NCBI GenBank assembly: GCA_964020085.1 | Contig: OZ026597.1 | Location: 26,322,448 to 26,386,447 of the forward strand | Source: Micromussa lordhowensis | Taxonomy: Eukaryota > Cnidaria > Anthozoa > Scleractinia > Lobophylliidae | Reading direction: 5' to 3' | DNA length: 64,000 nt | Part shown: positions 30,015 through 42,000 of the stretch, in pieces | Position numbering within the stretch: position 1 is the stretch's first letter | Layout of the letters: every line of letters starts with the position of its first letter | Made by a program: the position numbers and the translations under genes | Notes under the pieces: model-generated | What the model was told of the DNA's origin: nothing | The model's input: the letters and a program-made list of their open reading frames with translations, nothing else | The model's database searches: none

Positions 30015-33000
30015 GTAACATAAGAAAATTCACTAATGCAGTTAACTGCATCATTTTTAATTAGGTTGTGCAAAATTTGTTCATTGGCGTATTAAATCAT
30101 ATAAATTCTGGCCACCTGTAAACCGTTTATATAAACTGGGTATTTACTTGGTTTAATCTATCAATACTGGAGTCGTCTGAGCATTCTCAAAGATGGAAGT
30201 GTTTGGTATTGGACCTGATTCTACAGCTTTTGCTGAAGTCCGTGGGCGGTTTTTGTGTTTACCAGCAAAGAGTGCAGTATTTATAATCAACGTTCAGTTT
30301 TAAACTTTGTGAAGTAGTTAGCAGATTCACGTCACGCTGATTTGAAAGAGCTGATTCCTCTCGGTAAGCTAAGTGTAGATCGCTGTTTAGGATACCTTGA
30401 AATGAAACAATTGTACTTTCTGCACTTGTAGTTTGACGTATATTTTTCGAATGCGTCCTTTACATCATTGTGCTCCAATGACTGTCTGTTGTCATTGAGA
30501 TAATTTTTGTTTTACTGTTTGAGTGAAGTGAAACCCCACAACAGCCTGATATAACTTAGAAGATCTGTTTCGGTTTTGTTGTTATGCCTCTGTTAATTGG
30601 CATGCATGAAAATTGTTAACTATAGAGAATCTTTGTATTCTTTGATCGAATGTTTTACGACATAAGTAGAACATAGCAGACTGTTTCTCATGGATGCTAC
30701 TGTAATATTGCATGATTTGCACATTTTAACCTTTTTTAACACATCAATGTATGTGTCAAAATATTAATTTACCAAGATAAAAAAGAGTATTTGAAAAAAA
30801 GGGTATTCAGAAATCACATTTATCTTTTTGTCAGTTTTGCTCTCTTCACACATGCATAAGTCCTTTGTTACCCTCAACATTGAACAGAAATAACGCTGTG
30901 AATGGTTCATTACTAATTAAGTGTTTCACTGGAAACTATGAACTTGTTTTGAATATACATGTACCCTTGTGAAGTTAAATTCACTCCAGAACAACAGGAC
31001 AAAGCATTCTTAACTAAAATCCTGACTAAGCATGGCACACAGGCCACTAATATTCAAAGAAAGTTAACATAATTCTCTAATAAGGCCTAAGGCACTCAGT
31101 TCTCAGATTAGGGACACTTATTTGAGGGTCTATTATAGTCTGGCAGTTTAAGCCAATTTTGAGTGCCGGTTGACAGTTTCATTCACATTTATCTGGCGGT
31201 TACAGTTAAGAAATTATTGTGCGGTTGCGGGAAAATCATGAATTTAGCTCGCGGTTTTCGGTTTTTGCATGTTTTTGTGGCGGTTGTTCAAACAGAGTTA
31301 AGAGGCTCAGAAGACTGAGCGGTAACTTTAAACATCTCAAGCAATCTTTGTGTTTGTGAACAGCTCATTAGACTTCAAAACCTTTTTGTTCGCTGGTTAC
31401 TGAATGTAGTTATAGAAACAATTTGTTAAGATCTTGTGGTCTTTGTGAGGAGAAATCCGATTATATTGAGCTAAAATATCGCAGAGAATTTGCGACGTGC
31501 TGTTAAAGATGGGTTATGAGGATAATTGTCCTACCTGTAGGGCGGTGTCGGTTTTAAGAAAAAAACGCAAGCGGTTTGCGGTTTCAAAGGAACAAAATAT
31601 GGCGGTTTACTGAATGTATGACCCCCTATAATAGATCCTCTTATTTGAAGAGGAACATTTATTACAAAAGGGTAAAAAACTGGTGGTGGGCATTAAATAG
31701 AGGGAGATGCGTACTGGAAGGAGTATGCTAAATTCAAATTAGTATAAGGGTACAAATGTTTGTTTCTTTTTTATGTGGAGCATGTATTTTTTCAGTCAAA
31801 TCAGAAAAGGGAGTAATATCTGAAAACCAGAATATGCACCATGATATTGCTATTTACCAATGTCTTTCTTAAATGTTTGATTCCATTTTCTTCACAGATT
31901 ATTCAAAACAGCAAGAAGCTCAATCTAACTGTGCATTCAGTGGGCCGTGTTCCAATAAGCTTTGTTGCTGCGGCAACTTGCAAGTGGGTGGACATGAGAG
32001 GTCGAAGAGCTTCGCCACCCCCTGGAGTGGACTCAAATGGGCGCATCTTGACTGCTGATGGCATACATAAAAGTGATTTAAGACTATTAGGAGATGATGA
32101 TGAAAGAAAGGTTTGTCAGAATCAGTTAATATTTGAATTACAATGAAGTTCTACTAGGAACCTGCTGTCATTCTTATTCTCATTGTCATTCTGAATCTGT
32201 GTTTTTCATGCTTATTTTTAGGTGAACATATTTGTAGAAGATGGTGCAAAGCTGGGACTGATGATTCGTGGTGGCTCTGACTATGGACTAGGAATCTATA
32301 TAGCAGGAGTAGACCCTGATGGTATGGCTGAGGAAGCAGGACTCAAGGTCAGCTTACTATACCTTATTTTTATGTCATTGCAGTAAAATGCTGATCTATT
32401 ATTGTCTTAAACCTGCAAACGTAACAAACCCTGAAAATCTAGAGCAGTATTGCACAGTTGGGAAAAGCTATATTTATTATATGACTGAGAAAATCGCCTC
32501 ATTGTGATTGGCTGAGAGCAGACCAATTTCCTGTCAACTTTTAATTTGCACTGCAGTCCAAATTAAATTAAGGCCCCTGTGTGTATAATTTCTCAGTCAT
32601 ATAATACATGACTTATTGTATGAAAGTTAAGCAATTAAGGATTTGCACTACGAGTGATATTTGAAAATTCTTTCAAATTACACTTGCCTAAAGGTTTGTG
32701 CAATTTTGAGAGAATTTTCAAATCAATTGAAGTGTAAAAACTTAATTGTAGTCGCATTCATACTGCTGGACTAGTAGACTTTGAAATATACTGGCCCCAG
32801 AAGGAAATCAAACCATCACTGGCTAATATTACTAACTAGTTTCCTCTCACTGAAAGCGGTGCTGTCCAAAATTGAGCTATCAATGAGAGGAAACCGCTCC
32901 CTCATGCTTACTTGCCATTGATGTAAAAAATCAATGAAACGACAGCAAGCGCGGGTTGTAGCGCGAGCAATAACCAATTTTTATATTACATCTGAAGGTG

Positions 33001-36000
33001 AACAGAGGCCATTGAAAATCCAGTAAAGAAAAATCATAGATCAGAGTACAGAAAAGTGTCTTCTTTATTTATCTTCTATAACATCACAAATCCTTGAATT
33101 TATCCACTCAGTGATTTTTTATTTAATTTTTTATTACATGGCAGTGAAAATGCTCTATGTACAAATTTTAAGTCACTGCATAATAATTTTGTATGTGCTT
33201 TTGAGGTGTTTTTTCAGTTAATTGTTGATCTTTTTCTACATATGCATTTTTTTTGCAAAGGCTGGTGATCAAATCTTGGATGTAAATGGGCAAAGTTTTC
33301 TGAACATCACTCATAAAAAAGCAGTAAAGGTGTTAAAATCTACCAAGAACATGATACTAACCCTGAAAGACATTGGCAGGCTGCCATTCACAAGGGTCAC
33401 TCATGACAAAACAAAATGGATTGGAAAGTCAGCTAAAACTGGACAAATACAACGGTAGGTCATCACATCCCAGGAATAATTTATAGAATAAATGATTGTA
33501 ACTGTTTTGTTGAGCTCTTCTCTTTACCATTTACATGACACCATTAATTCTCTTTCATGAAAATTGATGCTTACACCTTAGCAGTAGTTAACATAGACTT
33601 GACAACTACATACATGTAGTTCCTGAGTTAGTTTACTTTCTAAAGGCAGGCAAGGCAATGTATGTCATTCCCTTTTTATTCATTTGTATATAAATCTTGT
33701 TAATTTTACATTTCAGTTGCATATATATGTATAGTATTAAACCATTATAATAGAAGAACTTATTGAAAGCTCATACTAGTCACCTGTAAGGTTAAATGAA
33801 AAGGCTTAAGAGGTCCTTTAAAAAGTCAGTGACACTTTTATAGTATTACCGGTAGATCTTTTTTTACCATCATGTAGTGTCAACTTAGGTTGCAAGAGTA
33901 CATCTTAACTACATTTCTTTGAGTATTCAGTGTTTATTAAATTATCAAAAGATCCAGATTAGTACTTTAAGTGTTCAAACTTCAAGATTTTCTCTTTTCA
34001 CTCTCGTGATAAAACCAGCTTTACCATAGTTGATTTAAAAATCTATTTGCTCTGAAATAAACCTGCAGTAATGTTGCCCTTTTATAAATTGATACATTCT
34101 TTATTTTTGACTGCTATTTGTAGCCATCTGGAAGTGGTTTCATTAAGGTTCAATGAGTATATTTTAGATTTTTAGTTTTAGTTTGAGCTAACTGTGTACT
34201 TCTTAGCCTTGTACATGATAGAATATGAATGTACCCTTCTTAGTTAATGCAATCTCCCCTAAAGTATTCAGCCATGGTCTTAATTATTGATATATGAACA
34301 TGTTACTGACATTGTGTATAACTACATATAAGCTATCAACATTTTGCTTGGATATTTGTCATCCTCTGGTAATGTGACATAAGTAGACACTTTAAAATAA
34401 TTATGGCTTAAAAATTGAGACTTGCAGCAGCAAAAATAAAATTCTCTATCATCTGTTCTGCATTGTGCTAAATGAGAAAAAAAATTCTGCACCACAGATG
34501 TAGGCTTTCACTTAAATCTTTCATGCACTCACAATTGTGTATGTCTTTGTCTTTTAAAATTCTGTGACCTTTTCCATGACCTTTCCAAGTTTTTCATGAC
34601 TTAAGTTAAGCAGTTCTTCTCACAGTAATATCAAAACAATTAATGTATTTTCCAGCATTATAGTGCATAAAGTGCATGCTTGCTTCTATTTCTACTGAAA
34701 TTAAAGGCTGTTGCTGACTCGTCTGTTAACTTTTTCATTTTTTTTTTCTTTTTACCATTTTGTTTTCCGAAAGCATATTGCTTTTCCATGACTTTCTTTG
34801 ACTTTCCATGACCTCTACTTAAATTCCATGACTTTCCAGGCCTGGAAATTGAAATAATAAATTCCATGACTTTCCAGGTTTTCCATGACCTGTACGAACC
34901 CTGACTTATGCACATATATTACACTGTCACCAATATTGTTCATCTTTTTCATAACTATGCTCCCATCTAGAGTTTTCAACACACTCTTTCCACTGTAAAG
35001 TCTATTTTTTTTAATTTAAACTATTTGTCTCTGAAGGTTTTTATTTGAAGTGGCACGTGTAACTCACAATATTTCTTCTCTATTTCACTCTATGCACATG
35101 TTAAATCTGTCATCCAAGCAGTGTTCCTGAAGTCACTCATATTACAGAAGTTGATGTACATACACCCTCTGGCTCTGCCCTACGAGGCCAACCATATCTA
35201 TCTAATAGGTACTCTGCTCTTTCATTTCTGTGTCATTCTCTGTGGGTATTGTAAGGTATTACAGAGTTCTTCATGGCTTAGAAGCATATACATAATTTAC
35301 ATTGATTGATGCATCATTGTTAATGAGACTACTTTTTGCATTTCAACTTGAATTTTCATTAAATATTTTCTGTTATTTGTGTTATATGGACCAACCAAAA
35401 AGTTGTAAAGATTTGGTGTAATTTCAATCTTTTGAGGCAGCATCAGGTTTTGTCCTTTTTACAGGACACTGACAATTTTTGTGATCACCCACAATGCTTA
35501 TTTAATAATATTCGTGAGGGAGCTTATAAGAATTTCCGTGATAAAATCATTTTAACTAAAAGAAGTAGTAATTCCAGGATTTTCATGTCCATATAACAGG
35601 GTCAGCCAGTCTTTCGAGGAACATGGTATACAGGAAGATTTTAAATTGAGCATACGGTATTTTGATGCCAAAATATGGGCCTTTCACAGGACAGTGCATA
35701 AAGTGTACCTTGTTTTTCGAAATTTTGATATTTCGCATCAATTTGAGGGAAAATTTTGGGTATGATGGGTTTTTCTTTTCAGGTATATTGGTATACCACT
35801 ACACTGCATGGCCAGCCCTAATGTAATCACAATACATTGTATGTTCATTATTGTAATTCTGGAAGTTTGATCTCCAAGCTCTAACAGTTATTTTTTTCTT
35901 TTGTTGCTAAATAAATGTTATGTCAATAAGGCGACATACGACAACAGGAAGAATGGGGCATGAAGCTGAAACAGAGGTGAGTTTATAATTAACTTCTCAT

Positions 36001-39000
36001 TTCTCCTTACAACATCTGCATGCATTACATTGCCTTGGTTTGCTAAGTATTTTTTGATTCACAGGGCTACGTAGATTTATCTATAAACAAATATACACTG
36101 GCAGTTAGAAAGTTAGTTTAGCCTAAAGTAAGTTAGTTTGGGACTGAATGGATTCGAAGAATGTAGTCATTATTTGGACCAAACTGTTTAACATGAATTT
36201 TATTGGTCTGTAGATACCCTTAAACTGCTGGGTAGCTCTACTGCACTCAACATACAACTCAAAGGTTATATTAAGGTCTTCTCTATTTGCTGTATGTAAT
36301 TAACTAGAGAGTGTTTTTGTTTTGCTTCAGCCTTCCATGTTTCATCATGGCATTGCAGGATCTCAAGTACTCTACAATGGCAGCCTCCCTTCTCAGAAGA
36401 ACCTAATAACAGAGCAAGCTCGGCAAATCCTTAATGATAATGAGTTAGGAACCTTGAAGTACTACTTGGATGAGTATTGCAAGGGTTTTATCAACATCAA
36501 TGCTTTTGTACTGGCCTTGTTTGATCTGCTAGATACCCCAGCCAAGGCAGGTTTTGAGACTTCATAAAATCTTCTTTGAGTTTATTAAGTCATTCAGGAG
36601 TCCTGTAGAATTCCAGTTTGGAATTTGAGATCATTTTGAATCAACTGAAAGCAAGTACGTGACTCATATGAAACAAAAATGTGTTTTGTTGTATTTCAGA
36701 TTAAAAATATTTTTTCAGAATATTATGACTCTGTTCAAGGCAATTTTGTAAAACCTTTTAAAAACTGCTATAGCATTCCAATAATTATTTTCTTATTCAT
36801 ATATACATGCACAATTTTAGGCAATACTTTTTAACCCTTGTACGTTTTGAGAGAAATTCCTTCAAGGATGACAATGTAAGATGTTTAGTACATTGCTTTG
36901 TTCTCTCTAAACTCAAACATACTTTTTTGCTTTCTATAGATGTCATTAACATTTGAAATACGAGGATCTGTGGCACCTAGAGATATTGATCGATTTGATG
37001 ACTTAGTCCTCAAAAAAGAAATAGAAGTTATGAAGGTATGTCAACCTTAACTGCATGAAAAAGACTTCTGACGGTGTGTTTTATGAAAAATGAAATAAAA
37101 GCTTTACTTACCATAGGCACCGTAAATTGTTAAATGTAGTACAGTGACTAGTCTTTATACGACGCTCCAAGGTGGCAGCTTTTCTTTTCTAATCTATTTT
37201 AATGAATAGAGTCGTCAGTTTTCTGGAAACCATATGGCAGATGACAGGCAGTCCATTCACTCATATGCAAGCAGTGTCTCAAGTTATTCTGGAAAGGGGT
37301 CTTCTTCAAGCCGAAGTTCAGCAAGAGTAAGATTTAAATATGTACTAGTGCTAATTTTGCTGTTTTTGCTCCTGTTGGAAATAGCAAATGCTGAGAATGC
37401 ATTACAATTGGTAGATATTCTACAAATTGCAATGTAAGTAGTGGTTGCATAGGACACACATGTCTGCATTGCAGCAAGCTACAAATAATAAGCATTTAAT
37501 GAAATGTCTTTTTACTACACAGAACTTTCGTTACATATGACTAAGAAAGCACATACACTAGATTATGACAGGAATGCATCGGTTAATGATCTTTTCATCA
37601 TGTGGTAAATTAATCACTTATGTCCAGGATTTAACTCAAGAATTGTTTAGTTATTACTTCATATTTGGCAGGGGTATTTGAAATTTTCATATTACTTCAT
37701 ATTTAACAGAATTGTGTGTGTTTTGGTGACTTTTTACCAATGAGGACACTTTGTGATGCTTATCATAAGGAATTTGAATCTCATTAACGGTCAATCCTGG
37801 ACATATCTGAAATTAATAGGCCATTTTCGACTTACCTGTAACCTCTTTCTCGAAGTGAGTCTTGGTGCCCATCCTTTCATATGAAAATGAGGTTTCATTG
37901 ACGTCCAAATTAAACTCATTTTCATATGAATGGTTGCATACCAGACTTTGCTTAAGAAATTATATTTTGTACTTCCAGGACAAAGGAATGTGGAAATTAG
38001 AGTTAGTCATGCGAAGTGAAAGAGGTTTTAAAGTATTATTGTTAAAGTAATAAATGGTTTCGTGTGTTTTTAGGGATCTCTTAATGGTTCACGACCTATT
38101 ACTCCTCCCCAAGTGCCTGAAGTTTTGCCTCCCAACGTGAAAGTAAGAACTGGAATGATTTGAGCGTAACCTTATTAAGTTTTGTTAGTTGAGCAAACTA
38201 GAAGGGACAGAAATTTGACTATCAGACCTTATCACGGTTTTGGAAGCCACATTTTTATGCAAAGTGGGGCGAACTTGTAAGCCGCGTACAAGTTCGACGT
38301 AAAAAATCATAGACAAATGTATGGAAAATAAAAAACACGACGATTCTTTCTAGGGAACAAAATTTTTTTAAAATTTACTTGAAATTTGGTAGTCAGGAGC
38401 TGTTTCACAGACCTCTTGATTTGTCCTCTGTTGGACTTGAAGATTGTTTACAAGCCCTTCTAAATCGTTTCGTCGTCGAAGGGTTAGCACACAAAAGGTT
38501 TACTAATCCATGGCCTAAGTTGTGAAATAAGCTTTTAAAACCCATTTTTGCTGTAATGGGAGCTTAGAGTAAAACTGAGCAAATTCTGACGTTACTCAGC
38601 TTTAAGAGTACAATAGCAGAGTAGGCTAACATGCTCTTATTGGTGTTCTTTAGGGTCTTCTTTAGGAAACAACAAAAGCTAAAAAAAAACAGTCAGACCA
38701 TTTTAACAAAGAAGCCTTTTTCACACTAAGCTTTACTACGTTACCTACCCTCATCCGATGGAGAAACGTCGTACTGAGAACGTGACTTCCCAAGCATTTT
38801 TAGCTGTATATTTTGCCAGCGAGAATTTCATTCCTCCCCTTGTGTCGCGTCAATAGTTTGCACTAAAAGGATTGCGGCCATTGAAAATCATTTTCTTTTG
38901 ACGAGCTCTACGCATCGCTCAGCGGGAAAATACCTCGTCACCAGGCCCTCGCTGGCATTGATAAAAGTAACGTCGTCAGACTGATGAAAAGGTGCTTTTC

Positions 39001-42000
39001 GTTTGTCGCTACTGTGCACTTTACTCATGTTATATTATCTTTTAAATTGTGCGATAGGTCGACTATGACCTTGCATCTCCACCTTCAGAATATGATGTTT
39101 ACGAGGCGACACTCACATTCAAAGACGACCAGGAAGAGGTCTGTACGAGGTGTTATTTATTAAGTTACCAAACTGCCCCTGCAAACAGTTTCCTTGAGCA
39201 CAACATACGCTATGAAGCAGAATTTTATTTTCCCTCCTACGAATTTCCTCCTACGAAGCATAATTTCCATTTCCCTTTGCTTAAAGCAAGGACCACAGAC
39301 AGTAAAGGAGAGGGGGTGGATTGGGTGACTAGCCACCCCCCTCTTGGTGAAGCAAAAAAATGAAAAAGATTGTGAATAATTTGAAAGGAATAAAGGCGAA
39401 AACTCTGGACAGGTACCTCATCATGCCTCATTGTAATTTCTAATTTGTGGCATTGCTAGTGTTTCTGATTGAACAGTTTTAAATTAGTTTCCAATTCTCA
39501 AATTACAATATTACAACGAATTTGTAATGTATTATTGTATCAATTGGGGGGGGGGCATGCTTGATTCTGCAGCCCAAACGTCTAGCACCCTCCCCCCACC
39601 CGCCCCCGTTGAAAAACCCCTGGATCCGCCCATGCGTTGTGTTTTCAACCACAAATTAGTCTTGTTATGTAGAGATGTAGAGCATGAGAGTTGAAAAAGG
39701 AAGCCCATGGAGTGCTGCCAGAATACGAAGTGCACTATCTCTATCAGTCAAGGTCTGTCATTAACCGTTGAAGTAGTTTTGTGGCTGTTGCTAAATATTC
39801 TGTGTTGTTTTAACAGACTTTTGAGGACGGAGAGTTTGAGGGACTACCTGATTTGCTCACTATCAACCCGATGTTGTTGGACCTTTCTCCAGCTGAGGTA
39901 AAACACAGTTTTCAGTGTCATCTTTATCGAAGTTACCAAACACGAGAGACTGTGTTTAATTAACCATATGTCCAAACACCGAGAAGATGGTTGAAAATAG
40001 ATATACGATGCGCGGTTTTCCAATTGCCTTACAATGTACATGTTAGTACTAGTAGTAGTTCTCACTACATCTGCCCCCGCCTTGGATATCACGTTTATTT
40101 ATGTAATGAAATGTACAACTTTTAGTACAAAATACGTCTCCCCAGAATCGTTGAAATAACAGGCTGATCTGACCTTTTACTCTCGTTGTAATCCTTCAAA
40201 TCACACAAAATGAAAAAAAATATCTGTTGTTTCAAGTAAGTAATGATAGATTTAAATGTTATTCGTACTCTTCGTGCTCGTGTCAGAGCGAACCAACGCG
40301 ACTACACTCGTGCACGTGGCTGCGTGAATTATCTAATAATCTTTGAAACGACACTGTTTATAAATCCTTTACTAACTTCTGATCCTTGAGATAACAGAAG
40401 GAAACCAAACTCGGTTACTTCGGATACAATTTGTTGTTGTTTCTTTGAGTGGGTTTCGAGTTTTGATTTGTGATCCTGACCTGTTTACTTAATACCTGTG
40501 GTGTTTGGATCGAGTCTGTCGACCCCGTTGCTGATTCCTGTCTAACAAATCAAGTTCTGCTCGGAACAATTCTATCCAGTACTGCTGAATAACTTATCGA
40601 GCGCGTACGCGATAGCTCTCCTCGTCCTCGTGGCTGCAAGAATTACCCAGCTTACTCAAAAATTAACCAATAATCTGAGCTCGTCTAGCAGACTTTTGCC
40701 AATTGCAGTATACTATTTGGCAAACAAACGGAGAAGCAAAACTATTTGTCATTTGGTGTACGCGAATTTCTCCGCACTTTTCATAGAAAACATGTTTTGT
40801 TCTGAAACATGATTGGTTTCTGTGGTATCTGCGGAAATAATTATTTTTCGGCGCTAACAAGTTAACTTTCTAGGTAGTGATTAGACACTCCGCGGTTTCT
40901 AACGTTAGTTAACACTGTTTATTTTTCAGAGTATTTCAGTCTCTTCGCCTCTTTACGTCTCCAATCTTCCTTCGACCTCGTCGCCAATGAATGAACCCCA
41001 AGAACAAGAATCGCCAAGAAGGACGCAAGGAGAGTCAACAGCAAGTCTACAAGTAGGTGACAATACAAGAAAACAAAAATCAGGCGCTGAGTCGGGCGAG
41101 TTTTCGAGAAAGGAAGTGAAGACTGCTCAGTCTTCCTCTGGCAGTCACACATACGTCAACACAGATGTGCAGTCTTCAGGAATACGGCTTCCTTCATCTG
41201 AGTTACTTCAGCGTGACAAGAGATCATCTGGCGATGTTCCTCCGTCGAAGAAAAAATCCGAGAAACCGCATTCACCGCCGAATCCATTTATTTTCCCAAG
41301 CACATTCCAAGGCAGCGTGATGGATTCAGAAGTTAGGCGGCCATGTACAGCATTGTATGAACCAACACAACCAAGTAACAGTACGAGCAGCTCGCCGCGA
41401 AATCACGCGATCACGCAAAGTGATGCTCAACCCAAACACGACAGAGGAAAACACGATGTAGTCGGCGCAATACCAGATGACGACGTGAGACCAGAGGTGG
41501 CGAAATTGCCAGGAAGGAAAAGGGTAGCATCTTGGGGTACACAAGAGGAAGAAAAAGGGCCCCTTACTAACGGGGATCACATTGATGGTGTTACGAGAGA
41601 GTTGGAAAACGCAGCCAGCGGGAACAACGCGGCGGAGTCCTCTAGGGTGCATCTGCACAACCAGCTCTCTGACGCTAGCAACGAGTCGTCGTCACGCAGT
41701 GAAAGTCGTCGAAGTTCTGTGACGAAGAACAGGAAGAGTTGGGACGGTGTGCGATATCCTGGCGAGTCTGAAGAGGACCAGAAGGTCTCCCGTCTGGAAA
41801 GGCCACGAGATAATAAGGAACGGAGCTGCAGTGATAGCAACTTGATGGTAAGAAAACGTACAGTTAATTATCGATTTTTGCCATACGGTGGACTTGTGCG
41901 GGATGGGAAGGAGCAGTCTGATTCGTCATCAGTTGCACACAGACCGCACAGATAAACCAATCACGAATTTATTTTGTCTACTTGTCTTGTTAAAAGCCGG

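Noticed and set aside
41326..41840. Antisense open frames opposite whirlin exon 13
   Set aside because: They are shadows of the long serine-rich exon, whose phase fits the gene exactly.
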